Assembly: GCF_017310545.1 (NCBI RefSeq)
Contig: NZ_CP066203.1
Coordinates: 1,612,001 to 1,676,000 of the forward strand
DNA: 64,000 bases
From: Methylacidimicrobium sp. B4
GTDB lineage: Bacteria > Verrucomicrobiota > Verrucomicrobiia > Methylacidiphilales > Methylacidiphilaceae
Direction of reading: 5' to 3'
In this document: in pieces, positions 9,350-19,435 of the stretch
Layout of the letters: every line of letters starts with the position of its first letter
How positions within the stretch are numbered: position 1 is the first letter of the stretch
Notes under the pieces: generated by a model
What the model was told of the DNA's origin: nothing
Seen by the model: the letters and a program-made list of their open reading frames with translations, nothing else
Databases searched by the model: none
Made by a program: the position numbers and the translations under genes

Positions 9350-10867
9350 CTATCCCTCCACCCGGGGGAAAAGGGGCTCGGGGGCTCCGGCGGAGTAGCT
9401 CTCTCTGGGCGGTGCAAAGACGGCACGGGAGAGGAGCGGGGGTTCGGAGACGCCGAGCTCGGTCAGCAGCTTTCGGCTGCTTCGAGGTAGTGCGGGTTCG
9501 ATGAGGATGGCAATCCGCCGGAGCGTCTCTGCCAGGATCGCCAAAATGAGGTCCAGCCGCTTTTCCGAAGCGGGTGCCCGGGCTACTTTCCAAGGAGCGG
9601 CCTGGTCGACGTAGCGGTTGGCTCGGCCGATGAAGGCCCACGCAACCGCGAGGCCCGTGCCCGTGTCGCCCTGGTCGAAGGCGACTCGGTAGGCCTCTTC
9701 GTCGAAGGCCGAAGCGAGCTCCCTCTCCGACTGCCCGGCTTCCGAATCGATCCAGCCGGGAACGCGTCCTCCCCGATAACGTGCGATCATGGAGAGGGAA
9801 CGGTGCGCGAAATTCCCCAAATCGTTGGCCAGATCGCTCTGGTACCTCTGGAGAAGCTTCTCGTCCGAGAAGTCGGCATCGTTGCCGAGGGTCATCTCTC
9901 GCAAGAGAAAGTAACGGAGGGCTTCGGAACCGAAGCGGTCGAGGTAGGGGAGGGGATCGATTGCGTTCCCCGTCGATTTGCTCATCTTGGCTCCCCGATT
10001 GAGCCACCAGCCGTGTACCAGGAGCCTCCGCGGGAGCGGAAGCCCTAATGCCGCGAGGATCGCCGGCCAGTAGACGCCGTGCGCCGGCACGAGGATGTCC
10101 TTTCCGATGATCTGAAGGTCGGCGGGCCACCAGGTGCCGCCCTCCCCTTCTCGGGCAAAAGAGACATAATTGAGGAGGGCGTCGAACCAGACATAGGTGA
10201 CATAGCGCTCATCGAAGGGCAGCGGAATGCCCCAGGCAAGGCGGCTTCGCGGCCGGGAAATGCAGAGCTCCTGCAGTGGACGTCGCAAGGCGGCCAGGAG
10301 TTCGTTACGGCGAAATTCGGGGACGATCCAGTCCGGTCGGGATTCGATTTCGCGCCGGATCTGCTCTCCGAATCGGGAAAGAAGGAAGAAGTAGTTCGGC
10401 TCGCGCATCGGGACCACTTCGCCGAAGATCTCCGGCCAGCGGCCATCCACCCTCTCCTTTTCGGTCACGAACTGCTCTTGCCGCAGGCTGTAAAAGCCCT
10501 CGTGCTCCTCAAAGCGGAGGAGCTCCTTCTCCTGGAGACGGCAGAGACAGGACTGAACCGCTTCCTTGTGCCGTGGTTCGGTCGTGCGGGCGAACTGGTC
10601 GAAGGAGATGTCGAGTCGGTCCCAGAGCGCGCGGAAGAGGCCGCTTTGCCGATCGCAGAAATCCTGCGGATCGAGCCCGAGAGCCCGGGCCGATTGCTGC
10701 ACCTTTTGCCCATGCTCGTCGACCCCGGTCAGGAAAAAGACTGAGCGCCCGCAGAGGCGCTGGTAGCGCGCAAGGGCGTCGGCAAGGGTCTTTTCGTAGG
10801 CATGCCCCAGATGAGGGGAGCCATTGACGTAGTCGATCGCCGTCGTGAGGAAAAAGCGCTCTGCCAT
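9350..10867 (-). CDS. metG: Methionyl-tRNA synthetase
   Basis: This class I synthetase charges tRNA-Met. The HIGH-type motif is NGSPHLGHAYEK near the N-terminus, and KMSKSTGNAID is the KMSKS loop. No zinc-knuckle cysteine pairs are seen in the connective peptide, and there is no C-terminal tRNA-binding domain, so this is a short 505-residue form. The start at 10867 (MAERFF) is favoured because a GAGGAGG Shine-Dalgarno lies 9 bases upstream; an ATG three codons earlier would touch that sequence. It is transcribed away from the HU/IHF gene. Confidence 0.95.
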   Translation of the reverse strand: MAERFFLTTAIDYVNGSPHLGHAYEKTLADALARYQRLCGRSVFFLTGVDEHGQKVQQSARALGLDPQDFCDRQSGLFRALWDRLDISFDQFARTTEPRHKEAVQSCLCRLQEKELLRFEEHEGFYSLRQEQFVTEKERVDGRWPEIFGEVVPMREPNYFFLLSRFGEQIRREIESRPDWIVPEFRRNELLAALRRPLQELCISRPRSRLAWGIPLPFDERYVTYVWFDALLNYVSFAREGEGGTWWPADLQIIGKDILVPAHGVYWPAILAALGLPLPRRLLVHGWWLNRGAKMSKSTGNAIDPLPYLDRFGSEALRYFLLREMTLGNDADFSDEKLLQRYQSDLANDLGNFAHRSLSMIARYRGGRVPGWIDSEAGQSERELASAFDEEAYRVAFDQGDTGTGLAVAWAFIGRANRYVDQAAPWKVARAPASEKRLDLILAILAETLRRIAILIEPALPRSSRKLLTELGVSEPPLLSRAVFAPPRESYSAGAPEPLFPRVEG

Positions 10868-11121
10868 GAAGGGCATCCTCCTCAGCGGGAATGCGGCCGC
10901 AAGAGGTGATTGAAGAAGGACATGCTGAGCCCAACAAAAGCAGACGCATCCCGATTTGCAAGCCGCAGAGACAACTTTTGCGGACCGAGGGCTGCAAAAA
11001 GAGGTGCGCCTCCGGCGCTCCAACGGCCCTTCGACCGCTTTTTCTGTTGTGCAACCTTCTTTTCAGATTATCCTTTCCCTAGAAAGGGCTTCTGGAGGGG
11101 GGAGCCGCAACGGATCGATCT

Positions 11122-11457
11122 ATGGGAAACCTGACGCGAAGGGATTTGGTGGTGCAGGTTGCGGAGGAGACCAATCTACCGCAGCAGCAGGCGGCAAGGG
11201 TCCTGGGCTCTTTATTGCGAATTCTCATGGAGAGCTTCGGGAATCGCCAGAATATCGAGCTGCGGAATTTCGGCGTGTTCGAAATCGCGTTGCGTCGTGC
11301 CCGTGTCGGCCGGAACCCTCGGAGCCCGGGACGGGACATCACGATCCCTCCTCGCGCGGTCGTCCGCTTCAAGCCAGGGAAGCAGGTCAAGCGAATCCTG
11401 CAAAAGGTGACGCAAGAGCTTCTGGAGGAGGGTGCGGCGAAAAAAAGCTCGCCCTGA
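11122..11457 (+). CDS. HU/IHF-family DNA-bending protein
   Basis: This 111-residue nucleoid protein has the typical order: an N-terminal helical dimerisation segment (LTRRDLVVQVAEETNL), FGVFEIALRRARVGRNPRSP and the DNA-binding beta arm (PPRAVVRFKPGKQVK). The C-terminal helix is extended by a charged tail. A strong GGAGGGGGGAG purine run lies just upstream. It is divergent from metG and followed by hisS. The sequence cannot say whether it acts as an HU homodimer or an IHF subunit. Confidence 0.93.
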   Translation: MGNLTRRDLVVQVAEETNLPQQQAARVLGSLLRILMESFGNRQNIELRNFGVFEIALRRARVGRNPRSPGRDITIPPRAVVRFKPGKQVKRILQKVTQELLEEGAAKKSSP

Positions 11458-11524
11458 ACCAGGCGGTTGGGGATAGTGCCTGATCTCGCTATCCCGCTTG
11501 GAAGCTAGAGCGGGGAGCCGCGCC

Positions 11525-12802
11525 ATGCAGCCTCTTCCCGGATTTCGAGACTTTTACCCGGAGGAACTCGCTTTCCGGGAAGCGATCCTGTCCCGCTGGC
11601 GGGGCACCGCGCGACGCTATGGCTTCGTCGAGTACGACGGTCCCGTCCTTGAGCCGCTCGATCTCTATCGAAAAAAATCCGGCTCCGAGATCCTGGATCA
11701 GGTTTACCAGTTCAGCGATCGCGGAGGCAGGCTGGTCGCCATGCGGCCCGAGATTACGCCGACGCTCGTGCGCATGGTCCGGGCGCGTCACCGGGACTAT
11801 CGCAAGCCGTTGAAATGGTTCTCGATCCCCCAAGTGTACCGCTACGAGCGGGCGCAGCGAGGCCGGCTGCGGGAGCATTTCCAGTGGAATTGCGACATCC
11901 TCGGGGAGGAGTCCCGGGAAGCCGATATCGAAGTCATCGCCCTGTTGATCGACTCGCTCCGCGGCTTTGGGCTGGGGCCGGAGGACTTCGTGGTGCGGTT
12001 GAGCGACCGCGGGTTCTGGGCCAGGTTTTTTGAGCGGCACCAAGTGCGGGAGGAAGAGCGGTATGGCCTCTTTCAGGCGATCGACAAGATCGAGCGTCAA
12101 CCGCGCGAAAAGACCGAGGAGGCCCTGGGCCCCTTGGCGGCTCCGGTTTTTCGGCTGATCGAGGAGGGTGAGCCTTGGGAGCCGGTGGAACGGGTGTTGG
12201 CCGGGTTGGGCGCGCGCGGGCTTGCGCCATTCGCCGAGCAGGATTACCGCGTCGTGCGCGGCCTTGCCTATTATACCGGGACCGTCTTCGAAGCGTTCGA
12301 CCGGCAAGGAGCCTTTCGGGCCATCGCCGGAGGGGGTCGGTATGATGACCTTCTGGAGCGTCTGGGCGGCGAGTCGATGCCGGCGGTCGGATTTGGCATG
12401 GGCGATGTGGTGCTGGGAGAGCTGCTTCGCGAGAAAGGGAAGCTTGAGGCGACGCTCCCGCAGCCGGAGATCTCCGTCATCATTTCCGAGGAAGAGGTTC
12501 GTCCGGCGGCCGTCCGGCTGGTACAGTTGCTGCGGGATCAGGGATTTTCGGTCGATTACCCTCTCCACGCCGCCAAGCCCAAGAAGCAGTGGGAGCGGGC
12601 CGAGGCGATCGGCGCCCGTCATGCCCTCGGTGTGGACGTCCGCGTGATCGAGGGGATGGTGGAATTCCGGGAGATGGCTTCCCGGAAGAGCCGGCTCATA
12701 TCGCTGGAAGCCATCGGATCGCTTCTCCAAGCGGCGAGAGCGGAGCCCGAATTTCCTGGAGAATCGACGACGCTCGGGCTGCCCCGGGAGGGGAAGGGAT
12801 AG
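11525..12802 (+). CDS. hisS: Histidyl-tRNA synthetase
   Basis: This class II synthetase charges tRNA-His. The start MQPLPGFRDFYPEE at 11525 is preceded by GGGGAG at good spacing. RPEITPTLVRM, the motif 2 region RYERAQRGRLREHFQW, and the histidine-specific LAYYTGTVFEAF and GGGRYDDLL are present. A C-terminal anticodon-binding domain ends the 425-residue protein. aspS starts only 2 bases after its stop, a common hisS-aspS arrangement. Confidence 0.95.
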   Translation: MQPLPGFRDFYPEELAFREAILSRWRGTARRYGFVEYDGPVLEPLDLYRKKSGSEILDQVYQFSDRGGRLVAMRPEITPTLVRMVRARHRDYRKPLKWFSIPQVYRYERAQRGRLREHFQWNCDILGEESREADIEVIALLIDSLRGFGLGPEDFVVRLSDRGFWARFFERHQVREEERYGLFQAIDKIERQPREKTEEALGPLAAPVFRLIEEGEPWEPVERVLAGLGARGLAPFAEQDYRVVRGLAYYTGTVFEAFDRQGAFRAIAGGGRYDDLLERLGGESMPAVGFGMGDVVLGELLREKGKLEATLPQPEISVIISEEEVRPAAVRLVQLLRDQGFSVDYPLHAAKPKKQWERAEAIGARHALGVDVRVIEGMVEFREMASRKSRLISLEAIGSLLQAARAEPEFPGESTTLGLPREGKG

Positions 12803-12804
12803 GC

Positions 12805-14589
12805 ATGAGAACCGCGAATCGGTGGCGCACGCATCATTGCGCTCAGCTGCGGAAGACAGACGTGGGCCGAAACGTGCGGCTCTGCGGCTGGGTCGACCGG
12901 CGGAGAGACCATGGCGGGCTTGTCTTTGTCGATCTCCGGGATCGAGAGGGAATCTCCCAGATCGTCTTTCATCCAGAGGAGCACCCGGAGGCTGCGGAGA
13001 TCGGGAAGGCCCTGCACGCCGAGGATCTCGTGCAGGTGGAAGGGTTGGTGGCGAGACGGCCCGAAGGGACCGAAAACACCGGTTTGGCCACCGGGGAGAT
13101 CGAGGTGGTTGCCCAGTCGGTTCGACTGCTCAACTCCTGCCTGCCGCTGCCGTTTCCCCTCGATGCGACCGTGGAGAACGAAGAGCTGCGGTTAGCCTTC
13201 CGTTTCCTCGACTTGCGGCGTCCTCGGATGCTCGAAAACCTCCGGCTCCGCCATCGGATCGTCAGGGCGGTGAGAGAATACCTGGACGGGCAGGGCTTTC
13301 TGGATGTGGAAACTCCCATCCTCTCGAAGAGCACACCCGAAGGAGCGCGGGATTTCCTGGTTCCAAGCCGGATGGCTCCCGGCTCCTTCTATGCCCTGCC
13401 TCAGGCTCCCCAACAGTACAAACAGCTGCTCATGGTCGGCGGAGTCGAACGCTACTATCAGATCGCCCGCTGCTTCCGCGACGAAGACTTGCGGGCGGAC
13501 CGCCAGCCCGAATTTACCCAGATCGATCTGGAGGCGTCCTTCGTCGAGACCGAAGACGTCCAGTTCTGGGTCGAAGGAGTGCTTGGGAAGATCTTTCGCG
13601 ATGTTCTCGATACCGGCCTCCCGCTCCCCTTCCCTCGAATGAGCTATCACGAAGCGATGGATCGTTACGGGAGCGACAAGCCCGATCTGCGGTACGGGAT
13701 CGACCTTTACGATGTTGGGGAGATCTTTCGGGAGTCGGACCTGAAAGTCTTCCGAACGGTCCTGGATGAGGGTGGGGTAGTCAAGGCGGTGAACGGGAAA
13801 GGGCTGGCGAAGATGGGAGCCTCAGAGCTGGCGGCGCTCGAGGAGCTCGCTCGAAGCCTGGGGGCCAAGGGCCTGGCCTACGTTCGGGTGGAGAGTTCCG
13901 GCTGGAGATCGCCGATCGGGAAATTTCTTACGGCCGGGCAGCGGGAGGCGCTTGCGCGCACGCTCGGTGCGAGCGAAGGCGATCTGCTCCTTTTCGCGGC
14001 CGATCGCTGGGAGCTCGCCTGTGAAATTCTTGGCCGCATCCGGCTGCGGCTGGCGGAGCTCTCCGGGGAACGAAGAGCCCATTCCGAATGGAAATTCCTC
14101 TGGGTGACCGATTTTCCTCTGTTTGCCTTCGACCGGGAGGAGGGCCGGTGGACTTCCATGCATCATCCCTTCACTCGGCCGCATCCGGAGGATCTGGAGC
14201 TTTTGGAGGAAGGGCGCTTTGGAGCGGTTCGGGCGTTGGCCTACGACGTCGTGCTCAACGGGACGGAGCTGGGCGGGGGCAGCATCCGGATTCATGAGTC
14301 GGAACTGCAGCAGAAGATCTTTTCGATCCTGGGGATCGATCCCCAGATGCAGGAGGAGCGTTTCGGCCATCTGCTCCGGGCCTTCCGTTATGGAGCTCCT
14401 CCCCATGGGGGCGTCGCGCTCGGCCTCGACCGGCTCGTCATGCTTTTGGCTGGCGCGGAATCGATTCGGGACGTCATCGCCTTTCCGAAGAACCGGCATG
14501 GTGCCGATCCCCTCACGGGCTCTCCCTCGGGGGTCGAGGCGAAGCAGCTTCGGGAGCTGCGGATCACTGCGGGGAGGGGAGAGGCGTGA
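12805..14589 (+). CDS. aspS: Aspartyl-tRNA synthetase (bacterial type)
   Basis: This 594-residue class II synthetase contains an N-terminal OB anticodon-binding fold (VRLCGWVDRRRDHGGLVFVDLRD). The motif 2 region is FRDEDLRADRQPEFTQID. The bacterial GAD insertion covers roughly residues 310-420, and motif 3 is GLDRLVMLLAGAESIRD. The sequence alone does not settle whether it is discriminating or also charges tRNA-Asn; no gatCAB genes are in view. Its stop overlaps an upstream GTG of the pyruvate kinase frame. Confidence 0.95.
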   Translation: MRTANRWRTHHCAQLRKTDVGRNVRLCGWVDRRRDHGGLVFVDLRDREGISQIVFHPEEHPEAAEIGKALHAEDLVQVEGLVARRPEGTENTGLATGEIEVVAQSVRLLNSCLPLPFPLDATVENEELRLAFRFLDLRRPRMLENLRLRHRIVRAVREYLDGQGFLDVETPILSKSTPEGARDFLVPSRMAPGSFYALPQAPQQYKQLLMVGGVERYYQIARCFRDEDLRADRQPEFTQIDLEASFVETEDVQFWVEGVLGKIFRDVLDTGLPLPFPRMSYHEAMDRYGSDKPDLRYGIDLYDVGEIFRESDLKVFRTVLDEGGVVKAVNGKGLAKMGASELAALEELARSLGAKGLAYVRVESSGWRSPIGKFLTAGQREALARTLGASEGDLLLFAADRWELACEILGRIRLRLAELSGERRAHSEWKFLWVTDFPLFAFDREEGRWTSMHHPFTRPHPEDLELLEEGRFGAVRALAYDVVLNGTELGGGSIRIHESELQQKIFSILGIDPQMQEERFGHLLRAFRYGAPPHGGVALGLDRLVMLLAGAESIRDVIAFPKNRHGADPLTGSPSGVEAKQLRELRITAGRGEA

Positions 14590-14681
14590 GCGCGCGAAGC
14601 GACCGTCCGGGGCCGCACCCCTTCGGATCGATGGGGTTGGACGTCTCAGGGAGAGGGGAAGAGGATCGGAGGGAAGCAGCC

Positions 14682-16103
14682 GTGAACGAACCGATGTGGA
14701 AGCGGAAAACGCGGATCATTGCCACGCTTGGGCCGAGCACGGAGTCCGAAGAGAAGATCGGTGAGCTGATTTCTCGCGGGGTCGATGTCTTCCGTTTCAA
14801 TATGTCCCATGCTTCTGCGGATTGGGTGCGGAGAACCAGCGCCATCGTGCGCGAGCAGAGTCGCCGCTTCGGGAGACATGTGGGACTCCTTCTCGACACC
14901 CAGGGGCCGGCCATTCGCACGGGAGATCTCTCGAGCCGGCTCGAGCTTCATCCCGGCGACATCTTCACCTTTACGGTGAGGGGGGATCCGAGCGTCGATG
15001 AGCGCTCCGTCTCCGTGAACTACGACGACCTGGCCCAAGACCTGCGAGTCGGCGACGTGGTTTTGGTGGACAACGGGGTCATTCAGATGAAGGTGCTCGA
15101 GAAGCAGGGATTCCGCGTCCGCTGCGAAGTCGTCACCCGTGGCGTCATGGGGAGCCGACGGCACATCAATCTGCCTGGCGTTCGAGTGAACCTTCCTCCT
15201 TTGACCAAGAAGGACTTGCTGGATGTCGACCTCGGAGTGGAGTGCCAGATGGACTATTTCGCGCTCTCCTTCGTGCGGGAGGCGAACGACGTCGATCTGC
15301 TACGGCAGATCCTGATTGCCAGGGGATCCAAGGCGGTGATCGTCGCAAAGATCGAGGACCAAGCCGCCGTCCAGAACCTGCCGCAGATTCTCGAGTCGGC
15401 CGACGCGATCATGGTGGCCCGCGGGGATCTCGGGATCGAGTGTCCCTTCGAGGAGCTGCCGATCATCCAACGACGGATCGTGAAGATGTGCCTCCAGAAA
15501 ATGAAACCAGTCATCGTGGCGACGCACCTACTGGAGAGCATGACCCAGAATCCCGTGCCCACCCGAGCCGAGATCACCGACATCGCCAATGCGGTCTACG
15601 AGCAGGCCGATGCCTTGATGCTTTCGGGTGAGACCGCGGCGGGACGCTATCCCCTCGAGTGCGTCTCTCTCCTGGACCGGGTCATCCGGCGGACCGAGCG
15701 GAGCGGAGGAGCCGGCTACGCGGCATTTGCCGAGCTCCTCGAGGATCAGCAGAAAATCGCCAGCGCGGCCGTTCACTTGGCGGACCAGGTCCGTGCGGCG
15801 GCCATCTGCGTGTTCACTCGTCAGGGGAAGCTTACGGCGACGGTGGCCAGCCTTCGACCTCGCTATTCTCCCATCTACGCCCTGGCCGGCGAGGAGGACC
15901 TCTGCCGCAGGCTCATCCTTCGCTACGGGACCGAACCGATCCCTTCGCGCTATCCCACGAGTCAGGAAGAGGGGATCGTGATCGCGGAAGAAGAGCTGCG
16001 GAAGCGAGGGGTCGTTAGTTCCGGAGACAAGGTCATCCTCCTTTCCGAGGTCCCCCTTCACAGCGAGAGGGCCCGTCTGGTCGTCTTCTACCAGGTCGAA
16101 TAG
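14682..16103 (+). CDS. pyk: Pyruvate kinase
   Basis: Pyruvate kinase converts phosphoenolpyruvate and ADP to pyruvate and ATP. The 473-residue sequence begins with KTRIIATLGPSTESEEKI, followed by FRFNMSHAS, DTQGPAIRTG, the active-site lysine segment AVIVAKIEDQ, MVARGDLGIE and MLSGETAAGRYP. GTG at 14682 is preferred because GGAGGGA lies 7 bases upstream and it matches the family N-terminus. The frame is open further back to 14586, but that leader has no similarity. It is likely cotranscribed with aspS and the following SDR. Confidence 0.94.
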   Translation: MNEPMWKRKTRIIATLGPSTESEEKIGELISRGVDVFRFNMSHASADWVRRTSAIVREQSRRFGRHVGLLLDTQGPAIRTGDLSSRLELHPGDIFTFTVRGDPSVDERSVSVNYDDLAQDLRVGDVVLVDNGVIQMKVLEKQGFRVRCEVVTRGVMGSRRHINLPGVRVNLPPLTKKDLLDVDLGVECQMDYFALSFVREANDVDLLRQILIARGSKAVIVAKIEDQAAVQNLPQILESADAIMVARGDLGIECPFEELPIIQRRIVKMCLQKMKPVIVATHLLESMTQNPVPTRAEITDIANAVYEQADALMLSGETAAGRYPLECVSLLDRVIRRTERSGGAGYAAFAELLEDQQKIASAAVHLADQVRAAAICVFTRQGKLTATVASLRPRYSPIYALAGEEDLCRRLILRYGTEPIPSRYPTSQEEGIVIAEEELRKRGVVSSGDKVILLSEVPLHSERARLVVFYQVE

Positions 16104-16119
16104 GCGAATCGGGAGAGCG

Positions 16120-16998
16120 GTGAAGCATTCTTTTTCGGGTTCTTCGGCATGGATCACCGGAGCCTCTTCCGGGCTGGGGGCCGAGTTTGCGCGGCGGCTC
16201 GCTCCGGAGGTTGCCTGCCTGATTCTCACGGCTCGCCGGGAGGAACGGCTACACGAGCTGGCCAGGGAGATCGAGCGGGAGCACCGGAAGGTGCAGATCC
16301 TCGTAGCTCCCGCTGACTTGACTGCTCCGGAGGGCATCGAAGGGGTGATCGATCGGATCGCGGCCAAGCGGGTCGAGGTCGATCTGCTGGTCAACAACGC
16401 CGGAGTCGGAGATTTCGGGTTGTTTTATCAGGGCGACGCGGACCGCCTTCGTGAGATGCTCGACCTCAATGTCAAAGCCTTCACTTTTCTTCTCTGGTGG
16501 TTGTTGCCGGGAATGATTCGGCGAGGGAGAGGATGCATCATCAACGTTGGATCGATCGCCGGGCTGCGGCCCGTTCCATCTTATGCGGCCTATGCGGCGA
16601 CCAAGGCCTACGTCCACAGCCTCTCTCACGGATTGGAATGGGAGCTGGCGGGAACCGGTGTCACCCTGACCCAAGTCTGTCCCGCGTCGGTGGCGACCGA
16701 GTTCTTCGAGCGGGCGGTCCGATGCCCGGAAGACCAGAAGAAGGTTGGCGGTCCCCCGTTCATGTGGACCTCCCCCGAGGAGGTCGTCCGCATCTCCCTT
16801 GACGCGGCCAGGCGAGGCAAGCCGCAGGTCACGCCAGGCTTCCTTCCCGGGCTTTGCGCGTCGATCTTCTCCTACGTTCCGCTCTCTCTCCTGGGGAAGG
16901 TCTACCGGGCGGTTCTCTCCGGAAAGCGCAAGCCGGGAGGGGAATGGGCGGAAGAGCGGATGCTTGTGGAGAAGCGGAGCCATGGGCGTCCACTCTGA
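16120..16998 (+). CDS. Short-chain dehydrogenase/reductase
   Basis: This is a classical SDR oxidoreductase of 292 residues. [16 protein letters not shown] is the NAD(P)-binding TGxxxGxG motif, NNAGVGDFG the NNAG motif, and [10 protein letters not shown] the YxxxK active site preceded by the catalytic Ser region. The translation start is GTG at 16120 after GGGAGAGC. The C-terminal half has a hydrophobic stretch that may associate with membrane. The gene overlaps dcd by 17 bases. The substrate cannot be predicted. Confidence 0.88.
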   Translation: MKHSFSGSSAWITGASSGLGAEFARRLAPEVACLILTARREERLHELAREIEREHRKVQILVAPADLTAPEGIEGVIDRIAAKRVEVDLLVNNAGVGDFGLFYQGDADRLREMLDLNVKAFTFLLWWLLPGMIRRGRGCIINVGSIAGLRPVPSYAAYAATKAYVHSLSHGLEWELAGTGVTLTQVCPASVATEFFERAVRCPEDQKKVGGPPFMWTSPEEVVRISLDAARRGKPQVTPGFLPGLCASIFSYVPLSLLGKVYRAVLSGKRKPGGEWAEERMLVEKRSHGRPL

Positions 16999-17551
16999 CT
17001 CCTGGATCCGTCGAAAGGCTCTGGAGGAGGGGATGATTGAACCCTTCGTCGAAACCCAGGTCCGAAAAGCCGCCTCCGAAGAGCCGGTGGTTAGCTACGG
17101 CCTCTCGAGCTACGGCTACGACCTGCGCGTGTCGAATGAATTCAAGATCTTCACGAACGTGTTCCACACCGTGGTCGATCCGAAGCTCTTCGACCCCCGC
17201 TCCTTTGTCGACGTCACCGCCGACGCGTGCATCATTCCCCCCAATTCCTTTGCGCTTGCGCGCAGCGTCGAGTACTTCCGCATTCCCCGAAGTGTGATCA
17301 CGATCTGCCTGGGAAAATCGACCTATGCCCGGTGCGGGATCATCGTGAACGTGACCCCATTCGAGCCGGAATGGGAAGGGCACGTCACCTTGGAGATTTC
17401 CAACACGACCCCGCTTCCGGCCAAAGTCTACGCCAATGAAGGCTTGGCCCAGGTCATCTTTCTGGAAGCGGCCGAGCCGTGCGAGGTTTCGTACGCCGAG
17501 CGTAACGGCAAGTATATGCGACAGAGGGGAATCACTTGCCCCAGGCCGTGA
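16982..17551 (+). CDS. dcd: dCTP deaminase
   Basis: Dcd converts dCTP to dUTP for thymidylate synthesis. The 189-residue product contains [18 protein letters not shown], the nucleotide-binding [18 protein letters not shown] and the catalytic-glutamate segment [20 protein letters not shown]. This fits the trimeric dUTPase-fold family. Start ATG 16982 lies inside the end of the SDR gene, preceded by GCGGAG, so translational coupling is likely. Some relatives are bifunctional deaminase/dUTPases; that is not resolved here. Confidence 0.94.
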   Translation: MGVHSDSWIRRKALEEGMIEPFVETQVRKAASEEPVVSYGLSSYGYDLRVSNEFKIFTNVFHTVVDPKLFDPRSFVDVTADACIIPPNSFALARSVEYFRIPRSVITICLGKSTYARCGIIVNVTPFEPEWEGHVTLEISNTTPLPAKVYANEGLAQVIFLEAAEPCEVSYAERNGKYMRQRGITCPRP

Positions 17552-17595
17552 CGGCAGGGTTGGAGCCAAGGCGTACACGCATAGGAGGATCCTTC

Positions 17596-18717
17596 ATGAA
17601 ACGGCATCTCCTCGACCAGACTCCCGAGGAGTGGGAGATGGGAAGCGGGCCCCCCTATCAACGCAGGGTCTTGAGCCAATGGGTTTTCGAGAAGCGTGTT
17701 CCTTCCTTTGAGCAGATGACGAACCTGCCTCTCTCGCTACGGAAAGAGTTGGCCGACCGATACCGGCTCCGCTCGCTCCGCCTGGCCCGCCGGCTCGAGA
17801 ACGCCGACGGCGTCCAAAAGCTGCTCTGGGAGATGGAAGGAGGGGATGCTGTCGAAAGCGTCTTGATCCCCTCCGAGGCGGACCCCGGCAGCGGGAGGCT
17901 TACACTCTGCCTTTCCAGCCAGATCGGCTGTGCCTACCGTTGCGCCTTTTGTGCAAGCGGCCTTCAGGGCTTCCGACGCAACCTCTCCTCGGGAGAGATC
18001 CTCGAGCAGCTCCTGCAAGCCGAGGAGGGGGTGGGTCGGCGCATCGACAACCTGGTCTTCATGGGAATGGGGGAACCGCTGGCCAACTGGGATTCCCTTG
18101 TGCGCTCCCTCCGCCTCCTCACGGCCCCCGGGGGTTTTGCCATGAGCCCTCGGCGGATTACGGTGTCGACCAGCGGCTTGGTTCCGGAGATTCGAAGGCT
18201 GGCGGAGGAGCCTTTGGCCGTGGGGCTCGCCGTATCGCTCCATGCCGCAAGCGATACCCTTCGTTCCCGTCTCATGCCGGTGAACCGCAAGTATCCCCTT
18301 CCCTTGCTGCTGGAGGCCTGCGAAGAGTACAGCCGAAAGAAGCGGCAGCCGATTACCCTGGAGTACATCCTCCTGGCTGGGGTCAACGACTCGGACGCAG
18401 AGAGCGCGCGCTTGGGCCGGGTCGCTCGTCGGCTTCGGGCGAAGATCAACCTGATCCCGTATAATCGGGTTCCGTCGTTGCCTTGGGAGCGGACCGAGCC
18501 CGACCGAGTGGATCGGTTCGAGCGCTTGTTGCGGGAGAGCGGCTGTCGGGTCACGGTGAGGAGGCGGAAAGGGGAAGAGATCCTTGCGGCTTGTGGCCAG
18601 CTTCGCCTGGCTGCCACCGAGGATTCGCCAGTTCCGGAATCCACCCAGCGCTCCAGGGATGCGTCGTTCTCGCAGCCGCCACATTTGTTGCTCGTCGATC
18701 CGCAAAAAGGTCGGTAG
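17596..18717 (+). CDS. rlmN: Dual-specificity 23S rRNA/tRNA adenine-C2 methyltransferase RlmN
   Basis: RlmN methylates A2503 of 23S rRNA and A37 of some tRNAs by radical SAM chemistry. CAYRCAFCASG is the [4Fe-4S] CxxxCxxC motif. FMGMGEPLANWDS follows, and EEILAACGQL carries the methyl-carrying cysteine near the C-terminus. A near-ideal TAGGAGG lies 7 bases before ATG 17596, which decides the start. The 373-residue protein has an extra C-terminal tail of about 35 residues beyond the catalytic cysteine region. Confidence 0.95.
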   Translation: MKRHLLDQTPEEWEMGSGPPYQRRVLSQWVFEKRVPSFEQMTNLPLSLRKELADRYRLRSLRLARRLENADGVQKLLWEMEGGDAVESVLIPSEADPGSGRLTLCLSSQIGCAYRCAFCASGLQGFRRNLSSGEILEQLLQAEEGVGRRIDNLVFMGMGEPLANWDSLVRSLRLLTAPGGFAMSPRRITVSTSGLVPEIRRLAEEPLAVGLAVSLHAASDTLRSRLMPVNRKYPLPLLLEACEEYSRKKRQPITLEYILLAGVNDSDAESARLGRVARRLRAKINLIPYNRVPSLPWERTEPDRVDRFERLLRESGCRVTVRRRKGEEILAACGQLRLAATEDSPVPESTQRSRDASFSQPPHLLLVDPQKGR

Positions 18718-18734
18718 GGTTTCCCGCGGATCCT

Positions 18735-19358
18735 ATGGAACATCGCTTTCCCCGAGGCGCCGCATTGCTGCGGATCGCCATGGTTCTTGCGGGAGGCTTT
18801 TCCCTCTGCGCAGCTCTGTCTGCGTCGAGCGAGCCGGCTAAGGAACCGTACAGGCTGGCCAATCAATTCTCCGTTATCCAGACGATCCAGGTCGATGGTG
18901 GGAAGGCCTTCGTGCAGCACCTCTATCGGGATGGGGACAAGCTTCGGGTCGACGTCCAGGAGGGCCCGGAGACCCAGATCATCATCCTGCGCAAGGACCA
19001 GAAGAAGGTCTACACGATTCTCCCGGCGCAGAAGCTCGTCCTGGAGAGCGCCTACCGGGATGCCGGAGCGTCGACCAATCTGGGCCTCCCAGGTGAGGCG
19101 GGTGCCGTCTGGGAGTGGCAAGGGAAGGAGACGATTCACGGTCATTCCTGCGCGAAGTATCTCGTACGGGGAGACTCGAAGAGCCTCTCTGTCTGGCTGG
19201 ACGAAGCCGGCAACTATCCCTTGCGCGTCGCGCCAGCGGCCGGGAAGACCGTGATCGATTGGGATCAGTATCAAGTGGGACCGCAGCCTTCCAATCTCTT
19301 TGAGCCGCCGGCGGATTTCCGGAAAATGTCGATGAGCTTTCCCGAACGGCCGCGGTAA
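18735..19358 (+). CDS. Secreted protein of unknown function (DUF4412/LolA-like appearance)
   Basis: This 207-residue protein has an N-terminal signal peptide (positively charged start, then IAMVLAGGFSLCAALSAS). The mature part is rich in beta-strand patterns: YRDGDKLRVDVQEG, IIILRKDQKKVYTILPAQK, then WEWQGKETIHGHSCAKYLV and VWLDEAGNYPLRV. The alternation resembles periplasmic LolA/DUF4412-type beta sheets, but the resemblance is weak and no function should be assigned. It begins 17 bases after rlmN with no clear Shine-Dalgarno. Confidence 0.7.
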   Translation: MEHRFPRGAALLRIAMVLAGGFSLCAALSASSEPAKEPYRLANQFSVIQTIQVDGGKAFVQHLYRDGDKLRVDVQEGPETQIIILRKDQKKVYTILPAQKLVLESAYRDAGASTNLGLPGEAGAVWEWQGKETIHGHSCAKYLVRGDSKSLSVWLDEAGNYPLRVAPAAGKTVIDWDQYQVGPQPSNLFEPPADFRKMSMSFPERPR

Positions 19359-19435
19359 AGCCCTTCCGCCCCGCACCGATGCCGGCAATGCCCTGTCGGC
19401 CTTTGTTGGGTTAGCGGAAAGCGTTCCGGCTCGGC